DNA of 64,000 nt from Rebecca billardiae RCC1528 (lineage: Eukaryota > Haptophyta), in the NCBI GenBank assembly GCA_965240325.2, contig OZ251249.1, positions 62,001 through 126,000 of the forward strand. Reading direction: 5' to 3'. Positions 10,284 to 20,329 of this stretch are shown piece after piece (positions within the stretch are counted from its first letter, which is position 1; each line of letters starts with the position of its first letter). A program made the translations under genes and the position numbers. A model generated the notes under the pieces. The model did no database searches. It was not told where the DNA came from and saw only the letters and a list, made by a program, of their open reading frames with translations.

Positions 10284-12598
10284 GCCGCGCGTGTTGATTC
10301 GCCGCGAATGATCGCTCGGCGACGACGACTACCGGTCGTCGACTATACGGCCGCGTACGTACTGCTATAATAACGGCGGTATAACTATCGGACCGTGTAG
10401 TCTTAGTACCGGCGGGCCGTGGCGCGCCGCCGAGTCGTGCCGATTCCAGGACGTTATTCCGCCTATTCGTTCCGACGACTCATCCGACGTCGGGCCCGCG
10501 CGCGCACTTGTTAGCCCGTTATTATTACTCGTCGTTGTTCACCTACTTCCTGAATTCCTCATCCCGATCCGAGTCCGACTCAGAAGTCAGTGTCAGATCC
10601 GGGCGCTGCGCCATCAGTGCGGGCGGCGTCACCACTTCTGTCGCCGCCGGCGGAACGTCTCCGCCGCCGGTCGGACCGGCGCTAGAAGTCGTAGATGAAT
10701 TGCTGGCGCTATTGCTACTGCTAGATCCGAGTATCCGTCCGAGACGTGATGCGGCACCGTAATCCCGTGATGGGACATGAGTCTGGTCCGGCGGCGGCAC
10801 TCGCCAATCGCGATAGTTCGACACGCGGTGACTGCATGCTCTGATGATGATCGTCATCTGTATATTGAGTGACTGGCGGGCAGCAGAGTGACGACGACGC
10901 CCACCGCGCTGTCGTCCGTCTAGTGCCAAGCTCCCAAGAGTCGTCGGGCCTTTGACTCAATTCCCTTTGACGCGGGGCGCCGTGCGCACCGGCGCTGCAA
11001 TAACTCGCCAACTCGGCATCGTCACGAGTCTGCACGGGCCTCGGCCGATTTGGTGAACCCAGCGGCGTGCACTGCCGCGAGCGTGCTGCCCGGGCTGACC
11101 TTGGATTCGATGCCAGAGTGATAAGACATGACAATTCCATAGTCTGTGCTTGCCCTCCCCACCGTACCCGCGTACGCCGCGAGTGCCTCCGTACGAGTTC
11201 ATGGCCGCGTAGAACGGCGCACCGTGCGGCGGGCGACGAGGCCGCACTCGTGAGCTGCATGCTGCATCCAGGCAACGCCTTGGACGCGTACCTGTGCTTC
11301 CTGAGAAGGCGGGCCTCACGCCTGGCTGCGCTGGTGTCGGTGGACGCCCTGAGCTTCACCGCAGCCAGCCCACCCTGGGCGTCGACAACCTTGTTTACAA
11401 ACCGTGCCGTGCAGGAGCCCGCTCCCACAAGCTGCTCTCACAGTGAGCCGCAGCTGGGACATCCATCTGTTCGGCCTCCTCGCTGGGGAGCGTCAGGTCG
11501 AGCGCCGGAACTTCCGACTTGCGCGAGCCCAGCAGCCGGCCGAGCGGGCGCCCAGCCGCGCGCGCTCTCCCCCTCCGCGCGGCGCAGCGTGAATGAAGGC
11601 GGGCGCGCACGACGTTGATTGAGAAAGAGCTCCTCCTCCTGCACGCGCAGGCTCCACAGCACGAGCGCGCCCGATGCGAAGAGGAAAGCATCGAAGGGTG
11701 CGGGCAGCGGCGTGCTCGTCGCGCTCCCACTGAGAGCGCGACGTGGGCAACGTGAACGTCACGTGCCGACGGGCGTCGGTCAGACGACGTGGACGGGAGG
11801 CGAGCAGCGCGGCGGAGGAGACGTGGGTGCCAGTGAGCGTGCACGGCGCGGACGGCTCCCCGCCGCAGGGCGGCGTCGTGTGCTCGCCCGCCGGCCGCCC
11901 GTGCTCTAGGATCCTCAGAATCCTAAGAAGTCCGCCTCGCCGGGCCGCGTTGAGAGCCCCAACTGAAAACTCCCAAGGGGGGCTTCCAGGTCTTGCATCT
12001 GAAGACCACGATCTCCGTCCGATCTTCGTTTAGTCTATTGGTGCGACGAAGCAGGAATATGATTTTCTTTTGTCCTCCGCGTGTCGATCTCGCCGGCTCG
12101 CAAGCCAAGCCTTTCAGAAACGCGGCGGACCGCAGCCATAGGACTGCGGGTCCTATGAGTACAGTGACCCGTATGCCACAGGCACAGGACAGCCACAGGG
12201 ACGCCACTCAGTATATATATATAGATCGACGACATTTTCTCATATTGCCGAATGGTACGACTGCTGCACCTATAGGGGTCGGTAGCAGTGTCGCCACCAT
12301 CCGCCAGAGCGAGCTTGTTGTGATTTTCGACCACCACCGCATGTTTTGGGCTGGGGGGCAGTCAAGGTGGACGCGAGTCGTCGTCACTCGGACCGACTAT
12401 AGTCTATACTTACTCGACGATCGTCGTCGGCACTTAACTGTGATGAGTGACTACGCGAGTTATCGGATGACGACAGGCATCATCTGCAGCGCGCTAGTCT
12501 GTTTTAGAAGTTCCGGCCGGTAATTGACACTCTGACTGAGAGTGACAGCCCGTCGTGATGACTGCGTGTGATGAGTGAGCCACCGTCCTCGCATGGCG

Positions 12599-12601
<3 letters not shown>
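10284..12601. other. Intergenic, nothing recognised
   Basis: A less GC-rich patch at 10300-10560 and 10700-10960 and another at 12000-12560 interrupt GC-rich sequence. Frames are short and without motifs. A short TA tract lies at about 12214-12222. Confidence 0.4.

Positions 12602-12651
<50 letters not shown>
12602..12651. repeat. (AG)25 microsatellite
   Basis: An uninterrupted AG dinucleotide tract of 50 bases. Confidence 0.97.
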
Positions 12652-12655
<4 letters not shown>

Positions 12656-14229
12656 GATATACGTATACCCGTATGTGGGTGGGGCCGCCCTCATGAGACA
12701 TGACGCGGTGAACGTTGCAGCGGCAACTAGTCTCGACTCTTGCCGCTCGTAGTCCGCCTGTGATTAGTCCTGGGCCGTGCGGACCACGTGACGCCCTCTA
12801 CTCGGGGAGATGGGCCTGTGTGGGGTGCGCACGCCGCGTGCTCCGCTGCGGCCGCGGCAGCCGGGCCGCGGCGCGCCGGGACGGGTTGGTCGCCTGCCGT
12901 GCTGGACCGAGCCACGTCGTACCCACGCCGCGGGCGCGCCGCGCCCGCCAGCGCCCGCGCCCTCACCGAGGCCACACGAGTTGAGCGAGCAGCAGCCTGG
13001 GCCACTCGGCGCCGCTGGAAGAGTTGGCCGCTCCCGGTGGCGCCGACCTGTGCCCGCCACTGGGAGCAGTCAATTCTCCGCCGCCACCGAGCCGGCGCCA
13101 CGCGCTCGCGCTCGCGCTCGCGCTCGCGCCCGAGCAGAGGCGGCGCGCGCCGGCCGCGCCGGCGTGGCCGCGCGATCGCGCGCGGTTGGCAGCCGTGTGC
13201 GTGTGCGCCCGCCGCGCGCGACGCTCCGCCCGCTGGCACCGCACGCGAGCCGCCGCTCGTCGCGCGACCGACCGACGCGAGCGGCAAGGGGCGGGCGTGG
13301 CCTCCGGAAGACGCGGTCGTCCGCCAGCCCCGACTCGACAGATCGCCCTGCGCCGGCGCCTCGCCGCGCGCACGGGCGAGCGCACGAGCTGCCGTCGCAC
13401 AGGGCGCGTGCCCCCACGTGACTGGCGCGGGGTGGCGCCCAGAGAGTCGCCCCGCACGGGCCGCAAGCGCCTTCTCGACGGCGCACGCGAGCAGGCCCGC
13501 GCAGCGGGAGAGAGGAGCGAACGGGCACGAGGCCAGCCGGGACGAGGGTGGGTATCCGCGTCTCCAGGTGCCACCCGCCCGGCGCGCGCGAGTGTGCGCG
13601 TCGCAATGACTGTGCGGGAGCCTACGACCGTACGTGGCTCGCGCGTGGGCGGGCTCGCCGCCATCGCCGTCTCTGGTGGCCCGTGTTCCAGGACTCACCG
13701 CGCAGGCTGGCATCGTCGCAGGTTTCTAAAGCTTTACACGCACCACTGGTTTTGCAGTACAGCCTACAGTACTGTACACTCAATCTCTGATGCGTACTGT
13801 AGTAGCTATGGTACTCACTACGACTGTACTGTACAGTACAGGGCCGATCTCGGATCGATCTCGCGGCGCCATCGTCGGACTCCTCGCTGCATGGGCCGCC
13901 GCATCGGGCGGATCATGCGGGGAGTGTATATAGATATAGACGAGTAGTCCATCCTGCCGGCGGCGAGTGCTGCCCACACCGGCATCGTCAATCCGGATCT
14001 CCTCATCGGCGGCTGGCAGCAGCACGGCGAGACACAGCAGTGCATGCACATACTGACGACGCGGGATTGCGCGCGTAGCCGTCTGCATGCATGCATGCGC
14101 GCGGCCGGCCCGACCGAGGCCTGACGCGCCGCGGGTCACGGGCGAGACGAGGGGCAATGCGGCGACGGCGCGAAGGCGGCGACGAGGCGGCGAACTGCGC
14201 GCGCGCTGCGGCCCTCGCAGGCGTGGCGC
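12652..14229. other. Intergenic, nothing recognised
   Basis: A short CGCTCG repeat sits near 13105-13132. Around 13750-13850 there are several ACTGTAC/GTACAGT palindromic words. No convincing gene; the open frames in 12.8-13.7 kb are arginine-rich on both strands. Confidence 0.4.
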
Positions 14230-15822
14230 CTACCCACCGCCGCCGTCCGCCGCCGCGGACGTAGGCGACGCGAACGCGTCGGCGCCGGCGCTGGGCGCGG
14301 TGGGCGCGGGGGCGAGCGGCTCCGTGTTGTCGTGCGCGTCGAACAGGCGGATGAGGGTCTTGGACACGGGCGCGCCGACGTCCCCCGTCACGACCAACGC
14401 GTGCATCTTCTCGGTACGATGCCCCAGGCCGGCAGGCACGGCCGCGAGGCCTTCCTTGATGCGCACGGCGAGCCCGGGCGCGGACCGGTGCGGCACCTGC
14501 AGCAGCGCGAACGGATCACGCGCGCTCAGCGGAAGCACGAGGTGGGCATCGGCCACGGTGCGAATGGCCTCCTCGATGCACGCATGGGCGGCACCGAGGA
14601 GCGCGCTCTCCGCCCGCTCGAGGCTCGTGGCGAACCCGACCTCGCGCTGCTGCGCAACGTGGAAGGGCTCGGCCTGCGAGCACGCGAGCGCCTCGTCCGT
14701 GTCCAGCCGGGCGAGCTGCTGGCGCACGTCCGGCCGGCACAAGAACGTGGCGAGACCCTTGACATACTCGTCAGTGGGCTCGCGGCAGAGCGCCTTCGCG
14801 AGGGACGCCAGGAGCCCGTCGCCCAGAGGCGGGTGCTCCGTCCGGTACCAGCGCATCACGGCGGCGTACGAGGTGAGCGAGCGCGCGCTCTCGGAGCCGT
14901 TCACCCCACCAATCGACGGCATGCGCGTGAGCATGCGCAGCGCGCACGGCGGGAGGTCGACGATGCTCATGCCGATCCACGTGAAACCCGGCCGGCAAGA
15001 GTTGGGCACGACGGCGTCGCAGAGCGGCTTGTGGAAGAGGTCGTGATCGAGGAACTCGAGCATGAGCGCGCGAATCGCGTCGGTGGTCAGCAGCCCGTTC
15101 AGCTGCGAGGCGGCCGCGCACGAGCGCATGCGACGCGCGAACTCCTGGCCTGACGCCTGCCGGTCGGCGAGGCCAAGAAGCAGTGCCATGCACGCAGGGC
15201 GCTCGTGGAACGCGCCAACCTCGAGCATCAGCTCGGGCCTCGCGACGCCCGAGCCGACGCGCGAAGTGCCGAGGACCCGCCGCGTGAGCGAGCCGACGTC
15301 GGCACTGGGATCGACCGCGTCCCTCAGGAGCGCCTCGGACGTCTCGCACGGGGCCACGCCGTCGGGCAGCTGCACGATCGCGCTGAGGAGGCGAGCGCCG
15401 GCGGCCTTGATCTGGATCTCCACGCCATCGACCAGCGTCGGCACAGGCAGCGCGCGAAGAGCGGCGCATGCCAACTCGGCCTTCACGCGCTCGATCAGAA
15501 CGTTCTGATCGTACGGCGTCTTCTGCACCTCGGCGAGGAGCGCGGACAGCGCCGTGGCGTCTGGGACGTTCGCGCGGCCGTACACGCGCGCCAGTACGTC
15601 GGGCGCGGCAACGATCAGGTTGGACTGCGCGCGCAGCGCCCGGAAGTCGGGGCTCTCTGCGTCGGCGCCGTCCGTGCAGACGACGAGCGATTTGCTCGCT
15701 GTGCTGAGGTTGCGCAGGTCGTTGAGCGTGAGCGCGTCGGCCTCCGGGCCGCCGGGCGGAGTGAACACGCCGGGAGCAGACTGCACGAAGATCCGCGCGG
15801 CATGTGGGGCGTCGTTCGCCAT
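14230..15822 (-). CDS. Hypothetical protein, 530 aa, single exon
   Basis: The frame reads from ATG 15822 (MANDAPHAARIFVQSAPGVF) to a TAG at 14230-14232. It has balanced amino-acid use and long helical-looking stretches, for example EIQIKAAGARLLSAIVQLPD and SYAAVMRWYRTEHPPLGDGL, ending in an Ala/Pro/Ser-rich tail. The frame continues upstream to an earlier Met, but that extension is arginine-rich, so I chose the internal Met. No signal peptide, membrane segment, zinc knuckle or nucleotide-binding loop is visible. The intron-less structure and the repeat-rich surroundings would fit either a host gene or a capsid-like ORF of a mobile element; the sequence does not decide. Function unknown. Confidence 0.65.
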   Translation of the reverse strand: MANDAPHAARIFVQSAPGVFTPPGGPEADALTLNDLRNLSTASKSLVVCTDGADAESPDFRALRAQSNLIVAAPDVLARVYGRANVPDATALSALLAEVQKTPYDQNVLIERVKAELACAALRALPVPTLVDGVEIQIKAAGARLLSAIVQLPDGVAPCETSEALLRDAVDPSADVGSLTRRVLGTSRVGSGVARPELMLEVGAFHERPACMALLLGLADRQASGQEFARRMRSCAAASQLNGLLTTDAIRALMLEFLDHDLFHKPLCDAVVPNSCRPGFTWIGMSIVDLPPCALRMLTRMPSIGGVNGSESARSLTSYAAVMRWYRTEHPPLGDGLLASLAKALCREPTDEYVKGLATFLCRPDVRQQLARLDTDEALACSQAEPFHVAQQREVGFATSLERAESALLGAAHACIEEAIRTVADAHLVLPLSARDPFALLQVPHRSAPGLAVRIKEGLAAVPAGLGHRTEKMHALVVTGDVGAPVSKTLIRLFDAHDNTEPLAPAPTAPSAGADAFASPTSAAADGGGG

Positions 15823-17170
15823 GCCGGTGGCGACGCGACTGGGACGGTGACGAGACCTCGGTGGCCGCGGCGGTGGACGACGGCGTTCGTGATCAGCGCC
15901 CACTCGCTCGACTCGTGAGGCGAACCCGGCCAACCGCCTCGTCGATGCAGATTCATTGTGCTGGCTCAAGAGGCTGAGGCGTCCGGATGGCCAGCCGGAT
16001 CGGCTTTAGTCATCGAGACGTGTTGGCGCCATGCCCGCCCGCCCTCGCCACCCTGCGCGCACGGCCCGGCTAAAGCCGGCGAGGAGGCGCGGGCTGGGCA
16101 CGCGCCGGCCGCACCGCGGACTCGGTGCCGCTCGGCACGCTGGTGGCATGGCGCGGGCCGGCGCGGGCCGTCCACTGCGGCGCGAGGCGGCCAAGCGCGG
16201 GGCCGCGCGGAGAGACCTGCCGGCCTGGGACTGCGCGCTCGTGCCTGTCGCGAGCTCTAGTCCCAGCCGGTGACGAAGTCGCGGCCGACCGCGAGCACTC
16301 TGGCTCGGGCTGCTGCCAGCCGCGGTCGTGATCGCCGTACGTGGGCGGAGACCGGCTAGTCGCTCTACGCGCCATCGCCACCGATCGCGCGGCCGCCGTG
16401 ACCACGCGTGAGCCCGGCGGTGACATCCGCCAACGCGCGGCGGACGTTGATGCGCCCGTCGTCGCGCCGCGAATCGACGGAAAGGCGCGGCGCCGGCGCC
16501 GGCCAGTGCGACCCGCCGGCACCAGCGCCGCCGCTCGCGGCGTCGCGGGTGCGGACGTCACCATGCGGACGACGAGTAGCGCACGACTTGATGATGATGG
16601 CGCGGCAGCGCATCGTTGTCGGCGCGCTGTCGTGCTTGCGGCCCGATCAGCAGCGGCTCGTGCTCTCGCCAAGGCCTGCGGCTTCGCCCTGCCGCGGCGG
16701 TGCTTCGCCCTGACGCACCGCAGTCGATCACGACGATCGTCGCCGAGGGCGGCGCACACACACCTGTCGCCATCATCATCATCATCGGCGTTGCGGGCGC
16801 GCTGATGCATCACGCCGCAAGCACTCTGCATTGGCCGCGTCGCGCACCCGCGTCAGCGGGCGAGCCGGGGTTGCTGACAGGCAGGTGGGCTGCAGGTGAT
16901 ACCGGCTCGACACGCGCCCCGCCGCCACTCTTCTCGTTTTCAGACCACGTCACTGCACGCTGGTGCACGTCGCAACCCGTGGCGCCATCCATCCATCCGA
17001 ACCCGTGCGGTTGGCAGCGAGCTTGACTTTGAGCAAATAAGCCAAAGGGCGGCGGCGAGTGAAGTATAATATAAGCCGCGCGTTTATACTTACGTTTTAC
17101 CCCAGAATGGCAGTGCAAGCCGCACGATGGCTTCGTCCGAAGCCGAGCTGCTCGCCACGTCAAGCGACAC
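15823..17170. other. Intergenic, nothing recognised
   Basis: GC-rich sequence with short arginine-rich frames. A (CAT)n run lies near 16770-16785. No gene or repeat family identified. Confidence 0.4.
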
Positions 17171-17174
17171 ACTC

Positions 17175-17520
17175 ACTGACAGTGACTGAGTGTGACGACG
17201 ACGTAATCGGGACTACTAGCGCTAGTACTACGACCGTGTGACGCGCCCGGACGCTGCGCGCATATACCGGCCGCAGCGGCCCGTGCCCGGTGCTCGGACC
17301 GTGATGACGACCGGGTGGCGGGACGAGACTGCTGCGCTTATATTATTCCGCCGCGAGCAGGCGCAGCAGACTCCGTGATGGAGCAACCTACCGTCGCGCA
17401 CACTCCTCAGACTCAGTGCGAGTCTGTCAATCATCATAGCAATAAGCCAGCGCAGTCACATCATCAACTACCGCGCCGGCGGATGTCAGCAGCTCGGACG
17501 AACTCCGCAGCGCGGTACAG
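17175..17520 (+). repeat. Dispersed repeat R, copy 1 (uninterrupted, carries an empty TA site)
   Basis: This stretch matches two separated blocks further right: 33345-33420 and 37420-37690. Shared words include GGACGCTGCGCGCATATA and CCGGGTGGCGGGACGAGACT. Here the two halves are continuous through GCGCATATACCGGCCGCAG, and the dinucleotide TA at 17265-17266 corresponds to the transposon insertion point in the other copy. Confidence 0.8.
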
Positions 17521-18434
17521 CTATATATATCGGCGGATGATGATGAGTAGCGGCGGAGTCACTCAGTCTAACTCGGCCGAGTCGGACGATGAGTGCCGTT
17601 ACTCCGACCGTAGTACACGGCGGGCACGAACTGCGCGTATGTTTACTGTCCTGAGTCGTTCCAGTACTACGCTAGTAGTGCTGCTCAGATCGACAGCATC
17701 CGCAGTGGGCCATCGTGATAAATAACGCGGCATCGGCCGCGAGGAGCTACCAATGGCGACGGCCGGGGCGTGGGAGATGGATGCTGCCTGCAGAACGATG
17801 CGCGCGATGCGCCCAAGGCCAAGGCCCCACTGCAGGTGGCCCTGTTACGGGTGGCCCTGTTAAGCCGCCCGAGGCCGCTGCATGACATCGCGTCACGACT
17901 CGCACGCACTCACACCGCTCATCGCTGTGCATGTGGCCGCCGTAGCCCGTACCGGCGGCGATCCGGTGGGCCAGTGGGGCAGTCGCCCGCCTACCGCCAG
18001 AAGTGACCGCCCTCAGTCAGGCCTCACGGCACTGAGCTTACGATCCCCGCCGACGCTCGACCGGAATCTCAATCATAACGTCAACGACATCAGTAAACGT
18101 GCGCGCCCGAGCGATGAGAATATAATCCTGCGGTCCGACTGTTCGCGGCTTCATGGGCGGTGACAGTTGGCAGGCATCAATCTCGCCTGCCTGAGGCTCC
18201 GTGTGTGCGTCGTACTGGCTCTTATATTCTGCTGCTTAGTAAACTGTACTCTCTCGAAATGAGTACAGTGGCAGCGGGGCGCGCCGGGGCCAACTGGACA
18301 GCCCGCGATGATTATATATAATATATACCGCCGCCGTTTATTTATACCGCGTCGTCGTTACCACCGTCCGTTACGGATTCGATATAGTATAGATGATTTA
18401 GCCGCGGCGGCCGGCGGCTTATTAAATCAGCAGA

Positions 18435-18436
<2 letters not shown>
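17521..18436. other. Intergenic, nothing recognised
   Basis: Mixed-composition sequence. 18166-18212 is the inverted counterpart of 6143-6186. No gene recognised. Confidence 0.4.

Positions 18437-18529
<93 letters not shown>
18437..18529. repeat. (AG)n microsatellite, 93 bases
   Basis: An uninterrupted AG tract. Confidence 0.97.
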
Positions 18530-18530
<1 letters not shown>

Positions 18531-18846
18531 GAGTTATAACGCTACGACTAATATCCGCCGATGGCCGATGACGATGCTAAGGTGATGTCGATGCGGATCC
18601 GCGGGACTCAGTCAGTGCTAGATGATCGGTACGGGTAACGCCTAACGGGGCGGGCAACGCTACAACGGGACTGATGCTGCAACGGGTAACTGCAGCAGTC
18701 GTCGGATGATTGACGATGGACGGCCGCCGCCAGAGCCGCGCTACACACTACTGCTGACGTCTGATAGCCGTCGCCGCTTAGCAGTAAGACTCCCGGCTGG
18801 TGTATAGTAGTAGCAGCAGAGCGCCGCGCCCGGCGACGGCCCGACG

Positions 18847-19190
18847 CTACTGCCGCCGCCGCGCCGCGCGCACCAGGTACGGCATCAGCGTGGCGACCTC
18901 CTCGAAGGTGCACGCGTCGGCCCGCGCGCCGCGCGCCGCGCCGCGTCGCGCCGGCGCCATCACCGCGACGAGCGCGTCGAGGAATCGCTCGACGACGGCG
19001 AAGCCGCGCGTGCGCGCCGCGGCGATGGCCGCGCGCCCGCCCGTGGTGTTCACCGCGGCGATCGGCCCGCACGGCGGCGACGCGTGCACGACCACCGCGA
19101 CGGGGCGGCCGCCCGAGCGCGCCTCGAGCTCGGCGCGCACGCGCGACGAGCGCGCACACGCGCGCCGGCGCGCCCTCGGACGCCAGGTCG
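18847..19190 (-). CDS. Coding fragment abutting a tandem array, family unknown
   Basis: A minus-strand frame ending in a stop at 18847 reads VRAELEARSGGRPVAVVVHA, SPPCGPIAAVNTTGGRAAIA and FAVVERFLDALVAVM, then CTFEEVATLMPYLV. Its composition is that of a folded domain rather than antisense noise. Just upstream, near 19150-19200, a neighbouring frame (VRLDLASEGAPARVCALVAR) looks continuous with it after a frame change. The 194-bp tandem array then begins. This is probably the 3' end of a gene interrupted, truncated or spliced at that point. Confidence 0.35.
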
Positions 19191-19198
19191 AGCCGCAC

Positions 19199-20320
19199 CA
19201 GCTCCGCGCGCTCCGGGGCTGGCGGCAGGCGTACCCCCCGGTCCGAGTAGTACCCTCGCCAGCCAGCCACTCGCCAGCGCCAAAACGCTTGGAGCGTGAC
19301 CCGGTTTGGAGCACGCGCTGAGCGCCGCTCATCCACCACTGCTGCAGCGCGCGGCCCACGCGGCTCAATTAGAAGGCGCGCTGGCGCGGGGCGAGCTCTG
19401 CACGCTCCGGGGCTGGCGGCAGGCGTACCCCCCGGTCCGAGTAGTACCCTCACCAGCCAGCCACTCGCCAGTGCCAAAGCGCTTGGAGCGTGACCCGGTT
19501 TGGAGCACGCGCTGAGCGCCACTCAGCCAGCACCGTGCTGGCGCGCGGCCCGCGCGGCTCAATTAGAAGGCGCGCTGGCGCGGGGCGAGCTTTGCACGCT
19601 CCGGGGCTCGCGACAGGCGCACCCCCCGGTCCGAGTAGTACCCTCGCCAGCCAGCCACTCGCCAGCGCCAAAACGCTTGGAGCGTGACCCGGTTTGGAGC
19701 ACGCGCTGAGCGCCGCTCAGCCACCACCGTGCTGGCGCGCGGCCCGCGCGGCTCGATTAGAAGGCGCGCTGGCGCGGGGCGAGCTCCGCACGCTCCGGGG
19801 CTGGCGGCAGGCGTACCCCCCGGTCCGAGTAGTACCCTCGCCAGCCAGCCACTCGCCAGCGCCAAAGCGCTTGGAGCGTGCCTCGTCTTGGAGCACGCGC
19901 TGAGCGCCGCTCAGCCACCACCGTGCTGGCGGGCGGCCCGCGCTGCTCAATTAGAAGGCACGCTGGCGCGGGGCGAGCTCCGCACGCTCCGGGGCTGGCG
20001 GCAGGCGTACCCCCCGGTCCGAGGAGTACCCTCGCCAGCCAGCCACTCGCCAGCGCCAAAGCGCTTGGAGCGTGACCCGGTTTGAAGCACGCGCTGAGCG
20101 CCGCTCAGCCACCACTGCTGCAGCGCGCGGCCCGCGCGGCTCAACTAGAAGGCGCGCTGGCGCGGGGCGAGCTTTGCACGCTCCGGGGCTCGCGGCAGGC
20201 GTACCCCCCGGTCCGAGTAGTACCCTCGTCAGCCAGCCACTCGCGCGCGCCAAAGCGTGCACAGCGTGACCCGGTTTTCCACACGCGCTGGGCGCCACTG
20301 AGCCACCGCGGCTGGCACTG
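19199..20320. repeat. 194-bp tandem array, five full copies plus partial ends
   Basis: Words such as CCCCCCGGTCCGAGTAGTAC and GCCAGCCAGCCACTCGCCAG recur at spacings of 193, 194, 194, 194 and 195 bases. Because 194 is not a multiple of three, every frame shifts between units, so the array is not coding. The last unit (from about 20231) decays. Confidence 0.95.
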
Positions 20321-20329
20321 CAATGGCAG

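Noticed and set aside
12788-13947. Overlapping long frames on both strands
   Set aside because: All are Arg/Ala-rich and open because of GC content; none has a motif or a sensible splice structure.
19199-20320. CRISPR-like array
   Set aside because: Whole 194-bp units repeat without unique spacers, in a eukaryotic context; it is an ordinary tandem repeat.
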